Source of the DNA: Acidianus hospitalis
Lineage (GTDB): Archaea > Thermoproteota > Thermoprotei_A > Sulfolobales > Sulfolobaceae
NCBI GenBank assembly: GCA_003086435.1
Contig: QEFD01000212.1
Coordinates: 1-6,880 of the forward strand
Length of the DNA: 6,880 nt
Reading direction: 5' to 3'
This document shows, piece by piece, positions 1 through 5,024 of this stretch. Below the pieces are notes generated by a model that did not search any database, had not been told where the DNA came from, and worked only from the letters and a program-made list of their open reading frames with translations. Position numbers and translations under genes: made by a program. The number at the start of each line of letters is the position of its first letter. Position 1 is the stretch's first letter.

Positions 1-393
1 TTTAAATGGATGATATTTACCAAAAATAAGGAAGGATTTCCTTATCCTACAAGGTATTTCGGAAAAGGAGAAGAAATGAAGGTCAGAGGAGTAATAAGGA
101 GTAATATGCCTAACGTAGTAAAATACTTCCTGGAAGAAGTTCTTAGCTCTTTAAGTAAAGCCAATTCCTGCGAAGAGATAAACGTTAAGGAAATTGATGA
201 AATTTACAAGAAATATAGAGAAAGGATAGTGAGAGGTGAGCCTAAGGATTACGTTATCTGGATTGACGGAATTCCTTACGTTAGGGGAATTAAAGGATTT
301 TATGAAGCTTATAACGGTTTTAGAGGAGTTGACGTTTTCTACTACTTAAATTACCTCAAGAGGACTTACGAGGAATTTAAGGGATTTTTATGA
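1..393 (+). CDS. C-terminal fragment of a B-family DNA polymerase, PolB2 (Dpo2) type; 5' end outside window
   Basis: The frame is open from base 1, so this is the 3' end of a longer gene; the first ATG (base 10) is probably an internal methionine, since Phe-Lys-Trp precede it in frame. The visible 130 residues resemble the end of the palm and the thumb of B-family polymerases. A basic stretch MKVRGVIRSNMPNVVKYF matches the family pattern of a Lys-Gly-(Val/Ile)-x-Arg-(Arg/Ser)-x-x-x-P segment. Near the end come 'DYVIWIDGIPYVRG' and 'VDVFYYLNYLKRTYEEF', matching the terminal family pattern (Asp-x-x-Tyr-Tyr-Leu then an Arg/Leu-rich helix). The catalytic motifs lie outside the window and cannot be judged. 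Assignment to PolB2 rests on the RecA-like pseudo-ATPase gene that overlaps its stop by 4 nt, a pairing I recall from Sulfolobales. PolB2 is reported from memory as damage-inducible and involved in lesion bypass. The polymerase call is fairly sure; the subfamily is less so. Confidence 0.72.
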   Translation, partial: FKWMIFTKNKEGFPYPTRYFGKGEEMKVRGVIRSNMPNVVKYFLEEVLSSLSKANSCEEINVKEIDEIYKKYRERIVRGEPKDYVIWIDGIPYVRGIKGFYEAYNGFRGVDVFYYLNYLKRTYEEFKGFL

Positions 394-956
394 TTACCGG
401 ATTTGATGAAATAGATAGGATAATTTCTCCTGACAGGATAGTTGAATTTTATTCCACAGATAGAGAAATTCTATGGCTCTTTTATCATCGCGTCATAGTA
501 CTTTCTTCTCCAATAAAGGTAGTAATTGTGGGCGAAAGAGGAGGAATTGACCCAGAGTTAATAAGAAGGTTTAGGGAAATATTTAACGTTAAAGGAGAGA
601 TTTACATAAGGAGGGCTTTCAAGGCAGAAGACGTAAAACCTACTATAGAGGCAATGAATGAGGATATGATTCTCATAGATTCTTATCACCACAGAAAGCT
701 TTACGGAGAAATAGTTTCCGCGATTAGGAATGCAGGAAGAGTTTTCATCTTCAGCTTTATGGATAGGGAAAAGGAGGGCTCAATTTTCGGCCTTCATTCT
801 GCTCATTCATTAATAAGGTTAGAGAGGAGAAGTAATAAGAGCTTTTCTTTCAAAATAATTAAGAGTGTTAATACAGATGAGGTAGAAATACCTTACTCTA
901 TTTGGGAACTATTTGACAAAAGTAAAGGAGAAGGATTATTAACTTTTTTAGTATAA
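390..956 (+). CDS. RadA/RecA-like protein with degenerate Walker A (inactivated ATPase), co-transcribed with PolB2
   Basis: This 188-residue protein follows the layout of archaeal RadA paralogues but seems to lack ATPase function. Residues 2-9 (ITGFDEID) match the 'TGF..LD' entry of RadA/KaiC-type domains. 'RIVEFYS' (16-22) occupies the strand before the P-loop, but the GxxxxGK(T/S) that should follow is replaced by TDREILWLF. 'IYIRRAFKAED' (71-81) resembles RadA's 'ARAFN' strand. 'MILIDS' (93-98) keeps a Walker B-like hydrophobic strand ending in Asp. 'LIRLERR' and the following strands match the final RecA-core strands. The start ATG lies inside the polymerase stop (ATGA), implying translational coupling. 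By family knowledge, inactive RecA-like partners accompany mutagenic polymerases (bacterial ImuA is the analogue), so a non-catalytic scaffold or DNA-binding accessory role for the polymerase is inferred. Regulation would come from a promoter upstream of the window. Confidence 0.7.
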   Translation: MITGFDEIDRIISPDRIVEFYSTDREILWLFYHRVIVLSSPIKVVIVGERGGIDPELIRRFREIFNVKGEIYIRRAFKAEDVKPTIEAMNEDMILIDSYHHRKLYGEIVSAIRNAGRVFIFSFMDREKEGSIFGLHSAHSLIRLERRSNKSFSFKIIKSVNTDEVEIPYSIWELFDKSKGEGLLTFLV

Positions 957-978
957 AAAGATATAATAGCGCTTGTAA

Positions 979-1005
979 AGTTTTTAAAATATCACTTCTT
1001 TTTCT
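979..1005 (+). terminator. T-rich transcription end of the polymerase operon
   Basis: Two T-tracts (TTTTT at 981-985 and CTTCTTTTTCT at about 996-1005) lie in the short gap between the convergent genes ending at 956 and 1029. Archaeal RNA polymerase terminates at such tracts without a hairpin. The opposite strand carries a similar weaker run near 953-960, which could serve the minus-strand gene. Confidence 0.4.
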
Positions 1006-1028
1006 GTACAGTAAAACCGATAGTAGGG

Positions 1029-1844
1029 TTAGAAGAAATGGTGTTCATCGGGATTTGATAGTGCTTGTTGTTTAAATTGGTCGTAATTATTATTAACACA
1101 TTGCGACATTTGCGAGATCTGGTTAGCTAAATCTGGTGGCAATAACTGGTCTAACGTAGCTTGAATATCGTTACCAAAGGCATTTCTAAAGTCCTCTCTT
1201 AGACTATCAACAAACTTGTCTAGAAAATCAACTCTTCCTCCAGGGATTATTAATATATCCCTATCATCTCTAATTCTACCGTTACTTGCGTCGTAATCAA
1301 ATTGTTTAGAAACTTGGATTATTATGTGACCTTTATAATTTTTTACATCAATTCCATTTACAGAGTTAGGATCTTGACCCCTGTAAGTTTGTATTAAAGC
1401 TTGTATTGCTTGGGGATTATACCATATTGAATCCACGTATGGATTAAAAGGTGGTTGGGTAAAGCATCTAGGACAGCTAAAGGTTTGAGCGTGGAAAACC
1501 ATCCTCATGTTAGTGACATAAAGAGCTCCGTAAATGTACATGGAGACTGTCATTGTTTGTGGATTATTATACTGTGGTTGACCTCCAATGTTTATTATTC
1601 CTCCTATATCGATAGACGGGGAAGATTGAGGATAATAAGTCTGAGAGGTTACGCTATACTGTACATATCTTGAGGCGGCAATTAACTGTTCTCCACATAT
1701 CGGATTGAAAGGTAGGTTTGATAAGTCTAGTTGTATTTGCTGCAGAAGACCCATGTCAGGCTGGTCAAGTTGAAATTGATATCCGCAGTTAGGGCATTGT
1801 AAGACTCCGTCCGGAATTTCCATTCCACATGAGGGGCAAATCAT
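1029..1844 (-). CDS. Zinc-ribbon protein with possible GRAM/PH-like domain, function unknown
   Basis: This is a 271-residue soluble protein with no signal peptide or membrane helix. It opens with a zinc ribbon: Cys3/Cys6 and Cys17/Cys20 in CPSCG and CPNCGYQF, ten residues apart. A Gln/Asn-rich linker follows. From about residue 48 to 215 there is a beta-rich segment: 'CGEQLIAASRY', 'YGALYVTNMRMVFHAQ' (105-120), then 'GHIIIQVSKQF' and 'DDRDILIIPGG', ending in a helix 'DFLDKFVDSLREDF'. 'G-x-LYVTNxRMVF' is close to the signature strand pair of GRAM and bacterial PH-like domains, which commonly follow a zinc ribbon; this is inference from a short motif. A further lone CPRC (124-127) sits in the domain, perhaps pairing as a second metal site or disulfide. 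The C-terminal 50 residues are helical and Gln/Asn-rich. A TATA box sits 26 nt upstream of the ATG, so the mRNA is probably leaderless. The gene is divergent from the linker protein at 2065. Confidence 0.75.
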   Translation of the reverse strand: MICPSCGMEIPDGVLQCPNCGYQFQLDQPDMGLLQQIQLDLSNLPFNPICGEQLIAASRYVQYSVTSQTYYPQSSPSIDIGGIINIGGQPQYNNPQTMTVSMYIYGALYVTNMRMVFHAQTFSCPRCFTQPPFNPYVDSIWYNPQAIQALIQTYRGQDPNSVNGIDVKNYKGHIIIQVSKQFDYDASNGRIRDDRDILIIPGGRVDFLDKFVDSLREDFRNAFGNDIQATLDQLLPPDLANQISQMSQCVNNNYDQFKQQALSNPDEHHFF

Positions 1845-1865
1845 AAGAAATAAAGGAAATTATCG

Positions 1866-1880
1866 TATTTAAACCTTTTT
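1866..1880 (-). promoter_or_regulatory. BRE/TATA promoter of the zinc-ribbon gene
   Basis: On the minus strand the sequence reads AAAAAGG (BRE-like, 1874-1880) followed by TTTAAATA (1866-1873). The box centre lies about 26 nt before the ATG at 1844, placing the predicted transcription start at or next to the start codon. This leaderless arrangement is typical of single or first genes in Sulfolobales and supports the chosen start. Confidence 0.6.
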
Positions 1881-2020
1881 ACTGAGGTAATAAGTAATAT
1901 AAACATAACACAAAGATTTTATCAATATTAATTTTCTAAGACAAAGTTAGTAATAGCAATACATATCTCTCATATGAATTAAAATTATTATTTTTATAAA
2001 ATATCTCTAATAGAATTTTC

Positions 2021-2037
2021 TAGGAAATTTTTTAAAT
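2021..2037 (+). promoter_or_regulatory. Candidate BRE/TATA promoter for the linker-protein gene
   Basis: A purine-rich AGGAAA is followed by TTTTTTAAAT, centred about 33 nt before the ATG at 2065, predicting a leader of only several nt. An alternative box, TTTTTATAAAATA at 1991-2003, would give a leader of roughly 35 nt and would leave room for the Shine-Dalgarno-like GAGG. The sequence does not decide between them. Confidence 0.45.
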
Positions 2038-2056
2038 GATGAGAAGTAATGAAATT

Positions 2057-2060
2057 GAGG
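2057..2060 (+). promoter_or_regulatory. Shine-Dalgarno-like GAGG before the gene at 2065
   Basis: GAGG lies 4 nt before the ATG and is complementary to the 3' end expected of crenarchaeal 16S rRNA. An in-frame TGA at 2056-2058 prevents any earlier start, so the ATG at 2065 is the first possible start in this frame. Confidence 0.4.
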
Positions 2061-2064
2061 ATAT

Positions 2065-2649
2065 ATGGAAAAATTCTTTCAAATAGATAACGTAGATTTA
2101 AATTCTATACACGACAGAATAACGTCAGAAATACAGAATCAAGGTATGGAAATACATAAGGATGAGCCAAGGGACAACGGATTCAAATTATTCGTAAGGA
2201 GAGGAGAAGAGCATGGAGAAGTTGAGGTATTTAATGATTGGGGAGGAGTAAAAGTAATAACCCACGGAAGGCTCGAATGGGATCTAATGAACATTGTAGA
2301 ACCTATAATGCAACAACCTCAAGCTGCACCGCAAGGAATGCCTACTCAAGTACAACAAAATAGGCCTCCAATGCCTTCACCTAGCCCTGCAATGCCTCAA
2401 CAACCCATGATGCCTCATCCCATGGTTCCACAGCCTAATCCTGCAATGCAACCAGCTATGGTTCCACACCCCACAATGCCACCTACAACACAAGCTGCAA
2501 TTACTCCAGAGCACCAGCAATTTCTTGGCATACTTACGCAAAACGGATATCAAATTATGGTAAATAATGCAAATCAAGGGTACTTCTTTATAAGAGGGAG
2601 GAAAGGAAATTTCGTAATAGATATTGAAGGAAGAGAACAGCCTTCATAA
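2065..2649 (+). CDS. Two-domain protein with Pro/Met/Gln-rich linker and internal domain duplication, function unknown
   Basis: This 194-residue protein has no signal peptide or membrane segment. Residues 1-81 form an alpha/beta domain with a helix ('SIHDRITSEIQNQG') and strands 'FKLFVRRG' and 'GEVEVFND'. Residues 82-146 are a low-complexity linker dominated by Pro, Met and Gln. Residues 147-194 form a second small domain: helix 'PEHQQFLGILTQNGYQI' then strands 'GYFFIRGRKG' and 'NFVIDIEG'. The second domain can be laid over residues 20-58 of the first: helix, NxG turn, (F/Y)xxFxRxG strand, glycine turn, (E/V)xxV/I-(E/D)-(V/I) strand. This suggests an ancient duplication. I recognise no named family. 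The arrangement (two like modules on a flexible tether) suggests a binding or bridging protein, but the ligand is unknown. It is divergent from the zinc-ribbon gene, sharing a 220-bp promoter region, which may imply co-regulation. Confidence 0.8.
   Translation: MEKFFQIDNVDLNSIHDRITSEIQNQGMEIHKDEPRDNGFKLFVRRGEEHGEVEVFNDWGGVKVITHGRLEWDLMNIVEPIMQQPQAAPQGMPTQVQQNRPPMPSPSPAMPQQPMMPHPMVPQPNPAMQPAMVPHPTMPPTTQAAITPEHQQFLGILTQNGYQIMVNNANQGYFFIRGRKGNFVIDIEGREQPS
2308..2502 (+). repeat. Low-complexity Pro/Met/Gln linker coding region
   Basis: This section encodes residues 82-146 of the gene at 2065. The nucleotide sequence contains repeated short units such as ATGGTTCCACA (twice, around 2422 and 2458), CCTCAA/CCTCAT and AATGCC. 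Such imperfect repeats can expand or contract by slippage, so linker length probably varies between strains. Confidence 0.6.
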
Positions 2650-2652
2650 TAT

Positions 2653-2669
2653 CTTGTTTTTTATCTTTT
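2653..2669 (+). terminator. T-tract terminator after the linker-protein gene
   Basis: CTTGTTTTTTATCTTTTG begins a few bases after the stop codon at 2647-2649. A run of six T followed by a second run of four, with no evident hairpin, fits archaeal T-tract termination. Confidence 0.5.
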
Positions 2670-2715
2670 GGAAAAGAAACTTACTTAAATAGAGTATTAA
2701 TTGTTGGTAGAATAA

Positions 2716-2739
2716 TAAAAGAAAAAAAGAAAAATTTAA
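2716..2739 (-). terminator. T-tract terminator after the PLD-like gene (minus strand)
   Basis: On the minus strand this reads AAATTTTTCTTTTTTTCTTTT, about 25 nt past the stop of the gene ending at 2763. Long T-runs broken by single C are a strong archaeal termination signal. Confidence 0.5.
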
Positions 2740-2762
2740 TATAATAGAATAGTGGATTACTT

Positions 2763-3791
2763 TCATATCTTCTTCTTTAATATTATTACTACTGCTACTA
2801 AAATTATAATTATAAGTAATAAGAATGATGGATTACTTAATTGATATACAGAATTTCCTTCAGCTGACTTTCCTTGCGCCCAGTAACAAATTAATGACTC
2901 TAACGAGTGAGCAATGGCGGGATTGCAAATTATTATTCCTAGTTCTCTATTGCAGTGAATAGAGTTATAATCCAAATTTACACTCCCTACATAGACGTAG
3001 TTCCCAACTACTATTATCTTTGCTGTCATGTCAGGAATTTCTACGGCACCTAACTGAGTCACAGCACAATTATCTTCACTATAGGTAGAAGTTACTACTG
3101 TCCTTTCGTGCTGTTCAATTACTGGATAAAATCCGCTTGAAGGATAAAGTTCCTCCATTGCTATATACAAATGCCCTGGCTGAGAAAGTATGTCAGATAG
3201 CTCGCATTCACTATTTATTGGTGAAACTACTATTCCGGGATAATCAACATTTACAGGCTTTCCATAATAGTCGTCAAGTATTATGCAAGCAAAGGCTTGA
3301 GCAATTGATGAATTATGAATATCTAAGTCCACTCCATGGTCCTTGTGAATTCCGTAATAAGTAGGATTTATTGAGCCCAAGATGACCGTACAATTATTTA
3401 TTACGAAAACCTTAGAATGAACATATTGAAAACCGGAAAGAAATTTTACGTGGACTCCAGAAGAATTCAACTCTGAAACTAACTGTTCTTCATCGCTAGG
3501 TATTCCACCGTAAACGTTTGATGAAAGAACTACAAAAGCTTCCCCTCCTTTCTTTACTGCGTTAATTATTGCATTAGCTATTTGACAGCAAGTAAGTTCG
3601 TAAACCTCTGCGTATATGTATTTCCCTCTGCATAGGCACGATATTATATCGGTAGAGTTGTAAGGACTAACTATAATCTTTACTTGACAAGTCTGGACTT
3701 TAACGTACCACGAAGATGAGGAGTAAAATGTAGGAATAAAAGAGATAGAAGAAAGAATTATTAGGACTAGTAAAGTAACTATGGGCTTCAT
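2763..3791 (-). CDS. Exported membrane-anchored phospholipase D-like protein with a degenerate second HKD motif
   Basis: The frame allows ATG at 3806 (347 aa) or at 3791 (342 aa). The later start is preferred because the nearest TATA-like box lies about 26 nt before it and only about 10 nt before the earlier ATG, and neither start has a Shine-Dalgarno. Numbering below uses the 347-aa form. Residues 7-29 are an uncleaved or cleavable export signal (PIVTLLVLIILSS core). Residues 327-343 are a membrane helix followed by KKK, so the body faces outside. Two PLD halves are seen. The first has H130-x-K132 then GSIN 144-147, with Asn137 where the motif's Asp is usual. The second has TAK 261-263 and GSVN 274-277, so the His is replaced by Thr. 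E288 and D160 follow as in PLD folds. Eleven or more Cys suggest disulfides. PLD enzymes usually need a His from each half, so this may be inactive, a dimeric nuclease or phosphodiesterase, or a binding protein. The substrate is unknown. Confidence 0.78.
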   Translation of the reverse strand: MKPIVTLLVLIILSSISFIPTFYSSSSWYVKVQTCQVKIIVSPYNSTDIISCLCRGKYIYAEVYELTCCQIANAIINAVKKGGEAFVVLSSNVYGGIPSDEEQLVSELNSSGVHVKFLSGFQYVHSKVFVINNCTVILGSINPTYYGIHKDHGVDLDIHNSSIAQAFACIILDDYYGKPVNVDYPGIVVSPINSECELSDILSQPGHLYIAMEELYPSSGFYPVIEQHERTVVTSTYSEDNCAVTQLGAVEIPDMTAKIIVVGNYVYVGSVNLDYNSIHCNRELGIIICNPAIAHSLESLICYWAQGKSAEGNSVYQLSNPSFLLLIIIILVAVVIILKKKI

Positions 3792-3812
3792 GAACCTAGT
3801 TACCATTAAAGG

Positions 3813-3826
3813 CTTAAATTTTTAAC
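3813..3826 (-). promoter_or_regulatory. TATA-like promoter of the PLD-like gene
   Basis: The minus strand reads GTTAAAAATTTAAG. The AATTTAAG part is centred at about 3816-3817, some 26 nt before the ATG at 3791, predicting a leaderless mRNA. If this is the real promoter, the ATG at 3806 would not be in the transcript. A more distant box (TAAATATTT, near 3861-3869) could instead support the earlier start. Confidence 0.4.
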
Positions 3827-3856
3827 TTTAGAGAGAGTAGATCAAGCATATTTCTT

Positions 3857-3873
3857 AGTAAAATATTTAGCTA
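3857..3873 (+). promoter_or_regulatory. Candidate TATA promoter of the frameshifted membrane gene
   Basis: GTAAAATATTTAGCTA places an A/T box about 26-31 nt before the ATG at 3896, consistent with a leaderless or near-leaderless transcript. It lies in the short divergent region shared with the PLD-like gene. Confidence 0.4.
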
Positions 3874-3895
3874 AACGCAATAATCTATCTATTAT

Positions 3896-4358
3896 ATGAG
3901 CGAAATATTGTGGGAATGGACTAAGAGTAAATTGCACGACAAGTTTGCCTTAACAATATCAGGCCTTTTCATTAGTATTGCATCTATAATGTTCTTCATT
4001 TCTGCCTCAAAGTTTCAATTACCTTATATAACATTAATTATACTACCAAGTGTACCGATTATTATAGCTCTTATCATTCTATTATTTTATATTAAATATA
4101 GAAAATTTGTAGTTTATGTTAGATTTTACAGTAACTATATTGAAATATCAAATAGAGGATTTAGTATAATTATAAAACATTGCGAATTCTCAGCCTGCGT
4201 ATGCTCTAAATAATGATGGGTACGAGGAAACTCATTACCTTAAATTATCTTTTTACGGAGAAGAAATTACATTATATGACTTAAGTACGGGGGATTTATT
4301 AAGACTGCAGGAAATATTTTTAAAATACTATGGAAAGGCGCTGAGCGAATGCTACTAA
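3896..4358 (+). pseudogene. Two-helix membrane protein broken by a +1 frameshift near 4174-4177
   Basis: The first frame gives 105 residues ending at 4213. Its last dozen residues (from Lys94) look unnatural and Cys-rich. A second frame, open from 4176 to the stop at 4356-4358, continues sensibly. Dropping one A from the AAAA run at 4174-4177 joins them into about 153 residues. The restored protein has a short N-terminal amphipathic segment, two membrane helices (about 18-37 and 43-66), then a soluble domain starting 'FVVYVRFYSNYIEIS' and ending 'DLLRLQEIFLKYYGKAL'. Strands followed by a final helix after a two-helix hairpin recall bacterial PH-like membrane proteins; this is only a resemblance in pattern. 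The upstream limit is fixed by a TAA in the second frame at 4173-4175, so the shift must lie between 4173 and 4211. It could be a real mutation, an assembly error in a homopolymer, or less likely programmed frameshifting. No RNA or catalytic motif was seen. Confidence 0.7.
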
Positions 4359-4382
4359 GTTTCTTAAAGTTGTTGTGTATCC

Positions 4383-4402
4383 TAAAAGGAAATAAAAATT
4401 TT
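4383..4402 (+). promoter_or_regulatory. Candidate promoter of the antitoxin gene
   Basis: TAAAAGGAAATAAAAATTTT offers a purine-rich BRE-like stretch followed by an A/T box centred roughly 25 nt before the ATG at 4420. The antitoxin would be translated from a very short or absent leader. Confidence 0.4.
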
Positions 4403-4419
4403 AAGATAGAAAGTATACT

Positions 4420-4632
4420 ATGCAACAAAAAGTAACCATAAAAGTGAGCGAATCTACACTTAAAATTTTGAAAAAGCTTAAGGAGGAAAATAATTTCTCA
4501 TCAATTGATGATACAATACAATATTTAATAAAAATATATAGCGAGGAAAAGGTAAAAGCAGTATTTGGTGCTAATAAAGGAAGAATAACTCCGTTTACTA
4601 GAGAGGATAGAATTGAAGATCGTGATGGATAG
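4420..4632 (+). CDS. vapB: VapB-type antitoxin, apparently orphaned
   Basis: The protein has 70 residues. The N-terminal part 'KVTIKVSESTLKILKKLKEE' (4-23) matches the beta-strand then helix of ribbon-helix-helix DNA-binding antitoxins, and 'SSIDDTIQYLIKIYSEE' (27-43) the second helix. RHH dimers bind their own operator. The tail 'FGANKGRITPFTREDRIEDRDG' resembles the acidic toxin-binding tail seen in crenarchaeal VapB proteins, which normally fills the groove of the VapC PIN nuclease. The stop overlaps an ATG (4625) in another frame that starts like a VapC, the usual VapBC geometry, but that toxin frame ends after a dozen codons. The antitoxin itself shows no damage. It might still neutralise VapC toxins from other loci or repress a promoter; this is inference. 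The antitoxin call is firm, and the vapB assignment rests on the overlap and tail. Confidence 0.75.
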   Translation: MQQKVTIKVSESTLKILKKLKEENNFSSIDDTIQYLIKIYSEEKVKAVFGANKGRITPFTREDRIEDRDG

Positions 4633-4660
4633 TTATGCATGGATAGATCTTAAAGTATAA
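4625..4660 (+). pseudogene. VapC (PIN-domain toxin) N-terminal remnant
   Basis: This frame overlaps the last 8 nt of the antitoxin gene. It reads MDSYAWIDLKV then TAA; one more codon upstream is GTG, also a possible start. '(V/M)DSYAWI(E/D)' is the hallmark opening of crenarchaeal VapC toxins, with the first PIN-domain catalytic Asp. A full toxin is about 125-140 residues. Similarity stops after WID, and I found no later PIN strands or acidic residues in the next 350 bp. The toxin therefore appears deleted or replaced beyond about base 4648. An 8-nt direct repeat (ATGGATAG at 4625-4632 and 4639-4646) lies within the stub. Confidence 0.65.
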
Positions 4661-4712
4661 AAATCATAAACAACTTGCATAAGAGATGAGATAATAATAA
4701 AACATAGATAAG

Positions 4713-4910
4713 ATGACAGGAAACAACTTAATAAAAGCGAAAGCAGGAGATCGTATAGTATACCTCAGACTATATTCACAATATACAAGAGCAATACCAA
4801 GATATTACACATAAGCTTGTGTAAAATGTACAATAGATATAATTAATTGTATAACTTGTAATAACAGCAAAAGTGATGCCCAAAATACAGTATTTAGTGG
4901 AAAGAATTGA
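4713..4910 (+). pseudogene. Possible decayed small gene with an internal stop and a CxxC-x6-CxxC segment
   Basis: From ATG at 4713, 33 residues (including 'KAGDRIVYLRLYSQYTRAIP') run to a TAA at 4812-4814. The same frame then continues for 31 residues (ACVKCTIDIINCITCNN...) to TGA at 4908-4910. The two CxxC pairs just after the stop are reminiscent of a metal knuckle, and the reading on either side is protein-like, so a gene broken by one nonsense mutation is possible. No family is recognised, and short open frames in AT-rich DNA arise by chance. Treat as tentative. Confidence 0.25.
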
Positions 4911-4992
4911 ATTATGTATCATTAAGTGACATAGTATATTTCCGTTTGTTTATCCTTCATGCTATGCTATATATTTGCGAAATGTTTTTAGT

Positions 4993-5001
4993 AGATTTAT
5001 A
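4993..5001 (+). promoter_or_regulatory. TATA box of the first transporter gene
   Basis: AGATTTATA is centred about 26-27 nt before the ATG at 5025, predicting a leaderless mRNA. An in-frame TGA at 5016-5018 rules out a start further upstream. Confidence 0.5.
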
Positions 5002-5024
5002 CATCATCCATTAGATGAACTTTT

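Larger units (their letters stand above)
4633..5024 (+). other. About 390 bp without an intact gene
   Basis: Apart from the VapC stub, an interrupted short frame at 4713-4910 and the promoter of the downstream transporter, I see no complete gene, RNA gene, insertion-sequence ends or repeat array here. A frame reaching the transporter start (roughly 4935-5028, ending in a TGA that overlaps its ATG) has no early start codon and was not called. The stretch looks like decayed or deleted accessory DNA. Confidence 0.5.

Noticed and set aside
1455..1673. 72-residue plus-strand open frame
   Set aside because: It lies wholly inside the zinc-ribbon gene on the opposite strand, has no promoter, and its translation shows no family features.
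2036..2042. ATGATGA, matching a C-box of a C/D-type guide RNA
   Set aside because: No D, C' and D' boxes with proper spacing follow, and it sits in the promoter of the gene at 2065.
2377..2577. 66-residue minus-strand open frame rich in Trp, His and Cys
   Set aside because: It is the reverse reading of the Pro/Met/Gln linker; the odd composition is a by-product of that low-complexity DNA.
3327..3347. Literal His-Lys-Asp string at residues 154-156 of the PLD-like protein
   Set aside because: The PLD motif is HxKxxxxD with GSxN downstream, found at 130-147; the letters HKD here are coincidence.
3137..3364. 75-residue plus-strand open frame
   Set aside because: It is antisense to the well-supported PLD-like gene, with no start signals.
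4401..4640. 79-residue minus-strand open frame
   Set aside because: It is antisense to the antitoxin gene, which has clear RHH and tail motifs.
4625..4646. Direct repeat ATGGATAG as a possible insertion target duplication
   Set aside because: The copies are 14 nt apart with coding-like sequence between them, and no insertion element is present.
4807..4822. Imperfect palindrome ACACATAAGCTTGTGT
   Set aside because: There are only five outer pairs with a mismatched centre, expected by chance in such AT-rich DNA, and it is not linked to a promoter.
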